Notes: generated by a model not told the origin, from the sequence alone. A stretch of 6,948 nucleotides of DNA from Alphaproteobacteria bacterium (GCA_016869415.1 VGEI01000192.1:1-6948), one strand, 5' to 3'; positions 1 to 5,419 are shown, counted from the first letter of the stretch. Translations and numbers: made by a program.

Positions 1-147
1 ACACTCGCCGCCGATACCAAGCCGCGCATTGAGGCGATGAATCTCGAGCCGACCGGGCTGGGCCCCACCGATCTCGCACGCATCCTCAAGGCCGACTACG
101 ACCGCTGGGGACCGGTGATCCGCGCCTCGGGCTTCAAGGCGGACTGA
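1..147 (+). CDS. 3' end of a Bug-type (TTT family) periplasmic substrate-binding protein, partial
   Basis: The window opens inside a gene. Frame 1 reads 48 codons to a TGA at 145-147, and the peptide ends with DYDRWGPVIRASGFKAD. That matches the usual C-terminus of Bug/TctC-like receptors, in which a helix containing an aromatic-rich 'D-Y-x-R-W-x-x-V-I-R-x-x-G' segment closes the second lobe. It is preceded by a 'x-L-E-P-x-G' turn, also typical. These proteins bind small organic acids in the periplasm, either for a TctA/TctB permease or as orphan receptors. The 5' part, including the signal peptide and binding loops, lies outside the window. The stop is 15 nt before the sulfatase start on the same strand, which suggests co-transcription. 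Family assignment from about 48 residues is reasonable but not certain. Confidence 0.72.
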   Translation, partial: TLAADTKPRIEAMNLEPTGLGPTDLARILKADYDRWGPVIRASGFKAD

Positions 148-162
148 CAGGCGCCAATCCAC

Positions 163-1464
163 GTGCCCCGGCCCAATTTCGTCCTCATCCTGGCCGACGA
201 TCTCGGCTACGCCGATCTCGGCTGCTACGGCGCACGCGGCGACGTCTCGCCGTCGCTCGACCGCCTGGCGGCCGAGGGGCTGCGCTTCACCGACGGCTAC
301 GCCAATTCTCCGGTTTGTTCGCCGACGCGCTTCGCGCTGATGACCGGGCGCTACCAGTACCGGCTGCGCGGCGCGCTCGACGAGCCGCTGGCCGGCAACG
401 CCCGCGGGCGCGACGATCTCGGCCTGCCGCCCTCGCACCCCACCCTGCCCTCGCTGCTACGCGATGCCGGCTACGCCACGGCGCTGTCGGGGAAATGGCA
501 TCTCGGCTATCCGCCGCATTTCGGGCCGCTGAAGAGCGGCTACGGCGAGCATTTCGGGCCGCTGGGCGGCGGGGTCGACTACTTCACTCATTGCGACCGC
601 GGCGGCACGCACGACCTCTTCGAGAACGGCGCGGCAAGCCGGCGCACCGGCTACCTCACCGACCTGATCAGCGACCACGCGGTGGAGTTCATCGCCCGGC
701 AGAAAGGGCCTTTCCTGCTCAGCGTCAACTACACGGCGCCACACTGGCCGTGGGAGACGCGCGGCGACGAAGCTGAATCGAAGCGCATCGGCAATGCATT
801 GCATCACACCGACGGCGGCTCGGTCGAGACTTACCGCACCATGATCCGCCACATGGATGAGGGTATCGGCCGCATCCTGGCGGCGCTGAAGACGGCCGGC
901 GCGGCGGAGAACACGCTGACCGTGTTCACCAGCGACAATGGCGGCGAGCGCTTCTCCGACACCTGGCCGTTCGTCGGCAAGAAGATGGATCTGCTGGAGG
1001 GCGGCATCCGCGTGCCGCTGATCGCGCACTGGCCGGCGCGCGTCGCCGCCGGCCGCGTCACGCCGCAGGTGGCCATCACCATGGACTGGCTGCCGACCCT
1101 GCTGGCGGCGGCCGGCGTCCCGCCGCATTCCGATTACCAGCCGGACGGCGTGAACCTGCTGGCGCCGATGACCGATGCCGGAGGCCCGGTGCCGCGCCGG
1201 CTGTTCTGGCGCATGAGCCATCGTCAGCAGCGGGCGGTGCGCAGCGGCAAGTGGAAATACCTGCAACTCGAGGGCGACGAGTTTCTCTACGACCTGGCGA
1301 CCGATTCCCGCGAACGCGCCAATCTAGCGAAACGGGATCCGGAGCGGCTGAAAGAGCTACGCGCGGCTTACGGGGACTGGGAAGCGACGATGCCCGGCAT
1401 CCCATCGGATGCCCGCGTCTCGCTGGTCTACGGCAAGTCGGACATGGCGACGCCGACGCCGTAG
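163..1464 (+). CDS. Cysteine-type sulfatase (alkaline phosphatase superfamily)
   Basis: A 433-residue enzyme expected to hydrolyse a sulfate ester; the substrate cannot be told from sequence. The N-terminus NFVLILADDLGYADLGCYG carries the paired metal-binding aspartates D12-D13. The maturation motif C-S-P-T-R at 52-56, followed by TGR at 61-63, marks Cys52 as the residue converted to formylglycine by an FGE or anSME enzyme encoded elsewhere. Other expected active-site positions are present: K111 and H113 in GKWHLG, H194 in APHWPW, D258-N259 in TSDNGGE, and K273/K274 in VGKKMDLLEGG. Length fits the 430-500 aa family range. There is no signal peptide, so it is probably cytoplasmic. The start is GTG at 163, because the family N-terminus begins right there and the next in-frame ATG falls at codon 60, after the catalytic Cys. 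The Shine-Dalgarno is poor, so coupling to the upstream Bug gene (15 nt away) is likely. It may act on a sulfated compound captured by that receptor (inference). Phosphonate hydrolase or choline-sulfatase activity is not excluded. Confidence 0.93.
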   Translation: MPRPNFVLILADDLGYADLGCYGARGDVSPSLDRLAAEGLRFTDGYANSPVCSPTRFALMTGRYQYRLRGALDEPLAGNARGRDDLGLPPSHPTLPSLLRDAGYATALSGKWHLGYPPHFGPLKSGYGEHFGPLGGGVDYFTHCDRGGTHDLFENGAASRRTGYLTDLISDHAVEFIARQKGPFLLSVNYTAPHWPWETRGDEAESKRIGNALHHTDGGSVETYRTMIRHMDEGIGRILAALKTAGAAENTLTVFTSDNGGERFSDTWPFVGKKMDLLEGGIRVPLIAHWPARVAAGRVTPQVAITMDWLPTLLAAAGVPPHSDYQPDGVNLLAPMTDAGGPVPRRLFWRMSHRQQRAVRSGKWKYLQLEGDEFLYDLATDSRERANLAKRDPERLKELRAAYGDWEATMPGIPSDARVSLVYGKSDMATPTP

Positions 1465-1470
1465 GAGCGG

Positions 1471-2602
1471 CTACTCGATATCCTGCACCGGCTGCCCGGC
1501 TCCACCTTTGAGGCGCTGGGCCAATGAGGCCTCGAGGAAGAGATCAAGGTCGCCGTCGAGCACGCCCTTGGTGTCCGAGGTCTGCACGCCGGTGCGCAGA
1601 TCCTTGACCATCTGGTAGGGCTGCAGGACGTAGGAGCGGATCTGGTGGCCCCAGCCGATATCGGTCTTGGCCGCCTCGATCGCCGCCGAGGCCGCCTCGC
1701 GCTTCTTGAGCTCGGCCTCGTAGAGCCGGGCCTTGAGCATCTTCATCGCCTCAGCCCGGTTCTTGTGCTGCGAGCGGTCGTTCTGGCAGGCGACGACGAT
1801 GCCCGTCGGCAGATGCGTCATGCGCACCGCAGATTCGGTTTTGTTGACGTGCTGCCCGCCGGCCCCCGAAGCACGGTAGACGTCGATGCGCAGATCGCCC
1901 TCGTTGACCACGATGTCGATCTTGTCGTCGACCACAGGAAAGACCCAGGCCGATGAGAACGAGGTGTGGCGCCGGGCGTTGGAATCGTAGGGCGAGATGC
2001 GCACCAGCCGGTGCACGCCGCTCTCGGTCTTGAGCCAGCCGTAGGCGTTTGCGCCGCTGACCTTGAGCGTCGCCGATTTGATGCCGGCCTCTTCGCCCGG
2101 GCTCTCTTCGAGGAACTCGACCTTGTAGTCGTGCGCCTCGGCCCAGCGCATGTACATGCGCAGGAGCATCGAGGCCCAGTCCTGTGATTCCGTACCGCCC
2201 GCCCCGGCATGAATCTCGACAAAGCAGTCGTTGCCGTCCGCCTCGCCCGAGAGCAGCGCCTCGAGGCCACGTTTCTCGGCCGCCGTCTTGAGAGCGCGGA
2301 TCTGGTTCTCGCCCTCGGTCACGGTAGCGGCGTCGTTCTCGGCCTCGCCGAGCTCGATCAGGGTCGTGGCGTCGTCGAGCTCCTGCTGCAGGCCCTTCAC
2401 CACACCGATCGATTTCTCAAGATGCGCGCGTTCGCGCAGCAGACCCTGGGCTTTCTGCGAATCGCTCCACAGGCTCGGATCGTTGGCGAGAGCGGTCAGC
2501 TCGCTGAGACGCCGGTTGGCCTTGTCCCAGTCAAAGATGCCTCCTCAGCAGCTCGAGCGACTGCTGGATGTCGGCGGCGATGGCCTTGATTTCGTCACGC
2601 AT
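1471..2602 (-). CDS. prfB: Peptide chain release factor 2 (RF2), with programmed +1 frameshift
   Basis: RF2 recognises UGA and UAA in the ribosomal A site and triggers peptide release. The gene is read in two frames. ATG at 2602 starts a 23-codon leader ending MRDEIKAIAA...LLRRHL, stopped by in-frame TGA (2533-2531). A +1 shift at CTT-TGA-C resumes in the frame starting DWDKANRRL and ends at the TAG at 1471-1473. The fused product is 376 aa, within the usual RF2 size of about 365-376. Positions in the fused protein: GAGGTESQDWA near 133-143, the codon-recognition tripeptide S-P-Y at 203-205 (SPF at 205-207 in E. coli), and the catalytic GGQ at 248-250 (E. coli 250-252). The C-terminal RSQHKNRAEAMKMLKARLYE block and the RSYVLQPYQMVKDLRTG segment are intact. 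The ATG at 2602 is chosen because its leader matches known RF2 leaders; an ATG at 2403 would drop the N-terminal helices. It converges on the sulfatase gene with only 6 nt between stops and is divergent from greB. Expression is autoregulated through the frameshift site. Confidence 0.97.
2530..2545 (-). promoter_or_regulatory. RF2 programmed +1 frameshift signal
   Basis: On the minus strand the sequence reads AGGAGG CAT CTT TGA C. An internal Shine-Dalgarno (2545-2540) lies exactly 3 nt before the slippery CTT (2536-2534), followed by the UGA stop (2533-2531) and C at 2530. Spacing and order are those of the E. coli prfB signal (AGG GGG TAT CTT TGA C), here with a perfect consensus Shine-Dalgarno. 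When RF2 is scarce, slow termination at the poor UGA-C context lets the peptidyl-tRNA slip from CUU to UUU. The skipped base is T2533. The downstream frame is confirmed by the residues DWDK right after the shift. Confidence 0.96.
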
Positions 2603-2610
2603 GGCTGCGC

Positions 2611-2639
2611 CTTGTAAGACAATGCTCGGCAGTTGTCAC
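2611..2639 (-). promoter_or_regulatory. Putative sigma70-type promoter of prfB
   Basis: Minus strand: -35 GTGACA (2639-2634, 5/6 to TTGACA), a 17-nt spacer, and -10 TACAAG (2616-2611, 4/6 to TATAAT). The predicted transcription start is about 2604, only a couple of nucleotides before the prfB ATG at 2602, so the mRNA would be almost leaderless. A weak AAGG (2614-2611 region) is the only Shine-Dalgarno-like string and would lie inside the -10. Prediction from consensus only; another promoter farther upstream inside greB is possible. Confidence 0.4.
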
Positions 2640-2661
2640 GCCCGCCTTGGGCGCCCATATT
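2633..2661 (+). promoter_or_regulatory. Putative sigma70-type promoter of greB
   Basis: TTGTCA at 2633-2638 (5/6 to the -35 consensus), a 17-nt spacer, and CATATT at 2656-2661 (4/6 to the -10 consensus). The expected start point is about 2668, which is the greB ATG itself, and no Shine-Dalgarno is visible before that ATG, so the transcript may be leaderless. The -35 shares five bases with the opposite-strand -35 of prfB, so the two genes would be transcribed back to back from overlapping elements. Prediction only. Confidence 0.42.
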
Positions 2662-2667
2662 GCGCCG

Positions 2668-3222
2668 ATGTCCAAGGCCTTCACCAAGGAAAACGACGAC
2701 GCCCCGGACGATGATGGCGCCGATGACAGCCCGGTGTTGCCTGCCGGGCAGCCGAACTACATCACGCCGGCCGGCCTGAAGCGGCTGCAAGACGAACTGC
2801 AGCAGCTGCTGCGCGTCGAGCGGCCGAAGATCGTTGAAGTGGTCTCCTGGGCAGCGGGCAACGGCGACCGCTCGGAGAACGGCGACTATCTCTACGGCAA
2901 GAAGCGGCTGCGCGAGATCGACCGGCGCGTGCGTTTTCTCGGCAAGCGGCTGGAGATCGCCCGGGTCGTCGACCCGGCGGCATAGAAGAACCGCGACCAG
3001 GTGTTCTTCGGCGCCACCGTAACCTACGCAAACGAGGACGACACCGAAAAGACCGTCACCATCCGCGGCGTCGACGAGGCCGATCTCTCTCGCGGCGAGG
3101 TGAGCTGGATCTCGCCCATCGCCCGCGCCCTGCTCAAGGCGCGGGTCGGCGACACGGTGGAGCTGCGCACGCCATCAGGCCCCACGACCATCGAGGTGGT
3201 ACGCATCGAGTATCCGCGGTGA
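2668..3222 (+). pseudogene. greB: Transcription elongation factor GreB, interrupted by one in-frame TAG
   Basis: GreB inserts its coiled coil into the RNA polymerase secondary channel and stimulates cleavage of backtracked RNA. From ATG 2668 the frame runs 105 codons, meets TAG at 2983-2985, and continues in the same frame for 78 more codons (KNRDQVFFGATVTY...) to TGA at 3220-3222. The first part has an acidic N-terminal extension (about 1-29), then the coiled-coil domain with GDRSEN at 66-71, whose D67 and E70 match the catalytic D41/E44 of E. coli GreB, and KKRLREIDRRVRFLGKRLE. The second part is the FKBP-like C-terminal domain (VFFGATV, SPIARALLKARVGD), which docks on polymerase. Both halves are well preserved; CAG-to-TAG (Gln) at the interdomain linker is the simplest origin. 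ATG 2668 is preferred over an upstream in-frame TTG at 2647 because MSKAFTKE matches family starts. If the stop is real, the C-terminal domain is lost unless readthrough occurs or translation restarts at GTG 3001 (73 aa). Sequencing error is a live alternative. Confidence 0.9.
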
Positions 3223-3330
3223 TCTCAGCCGCTGGCGCTTGGCCCTGCCCTCGTCGCCTCGCTGCCTGCCGGACCTACAGCACGAGCCGAGTCAGTATTG
3301 GAGTAGTGGATCTTGCCGTTGGCGCACGCT

Positions 3331-3375
3331 ATGACCGAGTTTCTCTATTGGCCTTAAAATAAAAATAGGCAATAG
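3331..3375 (+). promoter_or_regulatory. Putative promoter with -10 flanked by an inverted repeat
   Basis: ATGACC (3331-3336, 4/6) and TAAAAT (3355-3360, 5/6 to TATAAT) are separated by 18 nt. The -10 is enclosed by an imperfect inverted repeat: CTATTGGCCT at 3345-3354 against AGGCAATAG at 3367-3375, with one unpaired C. Such a dyad across the -10/start region could be an operator. The expected leader to the ATG at 3486 is about 120 nt. Consensus match only, no family of regulator recognised. Confidence 0.35.
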
Positions 3376-3426
3376 CAGGCCATTATCTCAAATCTTCGCT
3401 TTCACGATCATTACCCTCGACCTTCA

Positions 3427-3439
3427 ACGAGTATCTCGT
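3427..3439 (+). repeat. Small perfect hairpin in the PAS gene leader
   Basis: ACGAG (3427-3431), loop TAT, CTCGT (3435-3439): a 5-bp perfect stem. Overlapping it, CCCTCG (3414-3419) can pair with CGAGGG (3461-3466), or CTTCAAC (3422-3428) with GTTGAAG (3466-3472). These longer pairings exclude each other because they share G3466. No U-tract follows, so a terminator is unlikely. Function unknown. Confidence 0.35.
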
Positions 3440-3485
3440 GTTTTCGCTGTCTTCCGCTGCCGAGGGTTGAAGATTCTGTACCGCC

Positions 3486-4019
3486 ATGCCGAGTGACAAC
3501 GGGTCCGCCATGTCCGGCCATGACGGTTTGCCTGCCGCGCTGCGCGAGGATGCCACGCTTCTCGCGCTTTACGACTATTGGCAGTCGCGGCGCGGCACGC
3601 GCCCCTTTCCGAACCGCGCCGATATCTCGCCACACGGGCTCGGACCGAAGCTGCTGCCGCATGTCGGCCTGGCCGAGCTCGACGCCGGGGATCTGCGCAA
3701 CAGCCGGATGCGCCTGGTCGGCACGGCGATCGTCGAGGGGCTTGGCCTCGACCCCACCGGCAAGCAGGTAGGGGACTACGCTCACGGCGAGTATCTCGAG
3801 TTCATGGTCTCGCTAGCGGCCGACATGCTGCGCCACCGCCGGCCGATGCTCGGCGAGTCGGCGTTCCGCCTGCGGGAGAAACGCTTCCTTATGGTGCGGC
3901 GCCTCTACCTGCCGCTGTCGCACGGCAGCAGCGAGCCGACGATGTTGCTCTTCGGCCAGACCTTTTACCACCCCGCCGACCCGGCCGACCTCGACCGCGT
4001 CACGCGCCTCCTCCTCTAG
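3486..4019 (+). CDS. PAS_5-family (PF07310-like) PAS domain protein
   Basis: A 177-residue soluble protein made of a single PAS-like domain and nothing else: no kinase, GGDEF, HTH or membrane segment. Family features are the N-terminal helix and turn LYDYWQSRRG (about 28-37), the following F-P-N-R-A-D-I-S-P segment (41-49), then LLPHVGLAELD (56-66), the strand RMRLVGTAIVEGLGLDPTGK (74-93) and a C-terminal beta sheet (FLMVRRLYLPLS, TMLLFGQTFY). This layout is common in small alphaproteobacterial proteins of the PAS_5 family. Their ligand and partner are generally unknown, and I infer only a sensory or protein-interaction role. Start ATG 3486 follows a weak GAAG about 13 nt upstream. An alternative ATG at 3510 would remove eight poorly conserved residues and cannot be excluded. 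The stop is 59 nt before the downstream Bug gene, which has its own promoter-like signal. Confidence 0.8.
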   Translation: MPSDNGSAMSGHDGLPAALREDATLLALYDYWQSRRGTRPFPNRADISPHGLGPKLLPHVGLAELDAGDLRNSRMRLVGTAIVEGLGLDPTGKQVGDYAHGEYLEFMVSLAADMLRHRRPMLGESAFRLREKRFLMVRRLYLPLSHGSSEPTMLLFGQTFYHPADPADLDRVTRLLL

Positions 4020-4035
4020 TTTCTGCCCGGCCCGA

Positions 4036-4044
4036 TGTTATACT
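4036..4044 (+). promoter_or_regulatory. Extended -10 promoter for the Bug gene at 4079
   Basis: TGTTATACT at 4036-4044 fits an extended -10 element (TG-n-TATACT, 5/6 to TATAAT). No matching -35 sits 17 nt upstream, as is common for extended -10 promoters. It is flanked by the dyad CCCGA (4031-4035) and TCGGG (4047-4051), a possible operator around the -10. The predicted start near 4051 gives a leader of about 28 nt that contains the GGGGAGG ribosome binding site at 4066-4072, 6 nt before the ATG. Confidence 0.5.
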
Positions 4045-4078
4045 GGTCGGGCGATAAATAAATTTGGGGAGGCCGTCC

Positions 4079-5029
4079 ATGTTCCGCGCCGTCGCCGCAC
4101 TCGTCCTGCTGCTCCTGCCTTCGCTGGCGGAGGCGCAGCCCTACCCCAGCCGGCCGATCCGCATCGTCGTCGGCTTCGCGCCGGGCACGGCGACCGACAA
4201 CCTGGTACGGCCGCTGGCCGAGCTGATGTCGGCCGATCTCAAGCAGCCGGTCATCATCGACAACAAGGTCGGCGCCCAGGGCTCGATCGCCGCCGACCAT
4301 GTGGCCAAGGCGCCGGCCGATGGCTACACGCTTCTCGCCGGCTCGAGCACCACGCAGGCCGCCAATCCCTCCCTGTTCAAGCAGCTGACTTACAACCCGC
4401 GGGTGGACTTTGCCGCCATCACCCGAATGGGTGCCATCGCCCAGGTCATGGTGGTCAACAACGAGGTGCCGGCAAAGAGCGTGACCGAGTTCGTCAGCTG
4501 GGTGAAGGCCAACAAGGACAAGGCGTTCTACGCGCAAGGCTCCTCGGGCAACCTGATTCCCAGTGCTGCGCTCTCGGAACGGCTGGGCCTCGGCATGACC
4601 CAGGTCAGCTTCCGCTCGCCGCCGCAGGCCCTGGTCGATGTCATTGGCGGCCGCGTGCCCATGATGTTCGTCGACATGTCAGCGGGCCTCGGCCAGATCA
4701 AGTCCGGCCAGGTGCGCGCGCTTGCCGTCAGCTCGAAGGCGCCGAGCCGCCTGCTGCCCGACGTGCCGCCGCTGGCCGGCACCCTGCCGGGCTTCGAGCT
4801 CACCACCTGGTTCGGGCTCTACGCCCCCAAGGGCACGCCTGCTGCGGTGATTGCCGCGCTCAACAAGGCGGCGCGCGACGGGCTGTCGCGGCCCGACTTC
4901 CAGGCCAAGATGGCCGAGACCGGCTTCGAGCTCGACAGCTCGACGCCCGAGGAGTTGCACGCCTTCACCGTCGCCGAGATCGACAAATGGGCGGCGCTGG
5001 TGAAAGAGGCGAAGATCGAAGCGCAGTAA
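4079..5029 (+). CDS. Bug-type tripartite tricarboxylate transporter substrate-binding protein, Sec-exported
   Basis: A 316-residue periplasmic receptor of the Bug/TctC family, which captures small, usually carboxylated solutes. A Sec signal peptide runs from M1 to about A19 (leucine-rich core, AEA before Gln20). The mature protein starts with the family signature PYPSRPIRIVVGFAPG, whose first binding loop GFAPGTATD is at 32-40. Next come the conserved GAQGSIAADHVAKAPADGYT block (65-84) and the late WFGLYAPKGTPAAVIAALN region. The usual 'VPYKG' segment is replaced here by VSFRSPPQALVDVIGGRV, so the second binding loop is atypical and the ligand may differ from that of the neighbour at 5502. 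ATG 4079 is chosen over an in-frame TTG at 4064 because GGGGAGG lies 6 nt upstream and the signal peptide starts cleanly. No TctA/TctB permease is adjacent, so it is an orphan receptor here. A hairpin terminator follows. Confidence 0.92.
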   Translation: MFRAVAALVLLLLPSLAEAQPYPSRPIRIVVGFAPGTATDNLVRPLAELMSADLKQPVIIDNKVGAQGSIAADHVAKAPADGYTLLAGSSTTQAANPSLFKQLTYNPRVDFAAITRMGAIAQVMVVNNEVPAKSVTEFVSWVKANKDKAFYAQGSSGNLIPSAALSERLGLGMTQVSFRSPPQALVDVIGGRVPMMFVDMSAGLGQIKSGQVRALAVSSKAPSRLLPDVPPLAGTLPGFELTTWFGLYAPKGTPAAVIAALNKAARDGLSRPDFQAKMAETGFELDSSTPEELHAFTVAEIDKWAALVKEAKIEAQ

Positions 5030-5035
5030 GCGCGG

Positions 5036-5072
5036 CGAAACGCCTAGCGTTTGCGCGATAGCGCGGCAGCGC
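5036..5072. repeat. Dispersed GC hairpin module, copy A
   Basis: This stretch starts 7 nt after the Bug stop codon. It holds AAACGC-CTA-GCGTTT (5038-5052) followed by GCGCGATAGCGCGGCAGCGC. It aligns with 6525-6560 downstream of the other Bug gene with five substitutions and one 1-nt gap over 37 positions. The resemblance lies in noncoding DNA only, not in the flanking gene ends, so it is a dispersed repeat unit rather than gene duplication. Confidence 0.65.
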
Positions 5073-5108
5073 AATTGTCTTCAATTGCGCGAGAGCGCTC
5101 TTTCTCTT
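5060..5108 (+). terminator. Hairpin terminator after the Bug gene
   Basis: A perfect 9-bp stem, GCGCAATTG (5069-5077), a TCTT loop and CAATTGCGC (5082-5090), is enclosed by an outer pair AGCGC (5060-5064) and GCGCT (5095-5099) across a 4-nt internal loop. The T-rich run CTCTTTCTCTT follows at once. The stem is strong, but the U-tract is interrupted by C, so termination may be partial or Rho-assisted. It lies 30 nt past the stop codon, on the same strand as the Bug gene. Confidence 0.62.
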
Positions 5109-5169
5109 CCGCTGGCCTTACGCGTCGACTCTGACCGGCGCCGGGCGGCAGAGCGACCGCGCCTGGATT

Positions 5170-5182
5170 GCGCGGGAGGCGC
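5170..5182. repeat. 13-nt repeat shared with 6623-6635, copy A
   Basis: GCGCGGGAGGCGC is identical here and at 6623-6635. In both places it follows the GC hairpin module in the gap behind a Bug gene, at about 100 nt (here) or 60 nt (there) beyond it. It is probably the distal end of the same degenerate dispersed repeat. Confidence 0.5.
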
Positions 5183-5202
5183 CCGCCGCGTCACCGGTCC
5201 TC

Positions 5203-5295
5203 TTACTTAGCCTTCTTGGCCTTGGGCTTCATCAGCCCCAGGGCGACGAGCTTGGCCCGCCGCTCCTCGCGCTCGCGGCTCTTGCGTTTGGCCAT
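5203..5295 (-). CDS. Small basic hypothetical protein, 30 aa
   Basis: From ATG at 5295 to TAA at 5205-5203, the product MAKRKSREREERRAKLVALG... is rich in Lys, Arg and Ala and ends KPKAKKAK. I do not recognise a family; the charge suggests nucleic acid or ribosome binding, which is inference. The case for coding is codon use: about 28 of 30 third positions are G or C, as in the neighbouring real genes. The frame stays open upstream to 5451, but that part looks noncoding. A GAAGG lies only 2-3 nt before the ATG. The good AGGAG (about 24 nt farther up) instead serves an out-of-frame ATG at 5318. It is alone on its strand, divergent from the gene at 5502 and convergent with the Bug gene ending at 5029. 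Confidence 0.5.
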   Translation of the reverse strand: MAKRKSREREERRAKLVALGLMKPKAKKAK

Positions 5296-5419
5296 ACCCT
5301 TCTTGTGCGCGATTTCATGACTGCTCCTGTCGTCTAAAGAGGGCGTAGTGATACTGACTTTCCCTACAGGCCCGCAAGCCTTCGCATGGCGGTGCCGCGA
5401 ATTCCGGGTGCCCTGGAAA

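Larger units (their letters stand above)
3223..3485. other. Intergenic region, AT-rich in its middle
   Basis: 263 bp between greB and the PAS gene with no convincing ORF on either strand. The first about 110 bp resemble the GC-rich background and hold no clear terminator hairpin. From about 3340 to 3430 the base composition swings to AT-rich (for example CTTAAAATAAAAAT), unlike anything else in the window. That stretch holds an imperfect inverted repeat, a possible promoter and a small hairpin (see separate entries). It is most likely the control region of the PAS gene. Confidence 0.6.

Noticed and set aside
457..1266. 269-codon open frame on the minus strand opposite the sulfatase
   Set aside because: Arg/Ala/His-rich composition typical of antisense reading in GC-rich DNA; the plus strand carries a sulfatase with all active-site motifs.
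2531..2533. TGA near the prfB start as evidence of a pseudogene
   Set aside because: It is the programmed frameshift stop of RF2, with Shine-Dalgarno, spacing and slippery codon all in place.
2209..2617. Plus-strand open frames (126 and 128 codons) across the prfB start
   Set aside because: Antisense to well-conserved RF2 residues and to the frameshift leader; no family resemblance.
2647..2667. TTG at 2647 as greB start
   Set aside because: Would overlap the predicted -10 and transcription start, and the added residues MGAHIAP do not look like family N-termini; ATG 2668 gives MSKAFTKE.
4064..4078. TTG at 4064 as start of the first complete Bug gene
   Set aside because: It overlaps the GGGGAGG ribosome binding site that serves ATG 4079, and it would put MGRPS before a clean signal peptide.
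5110..5202. Possible tRNA or small RNA in the GC-rich gap
   Set aside because: No cloverleaf, no GGTTC-type T-arm and no promoter or terminator pair; only the CCGGCGCCGG palindrome and the 13-nt repeat are visible.
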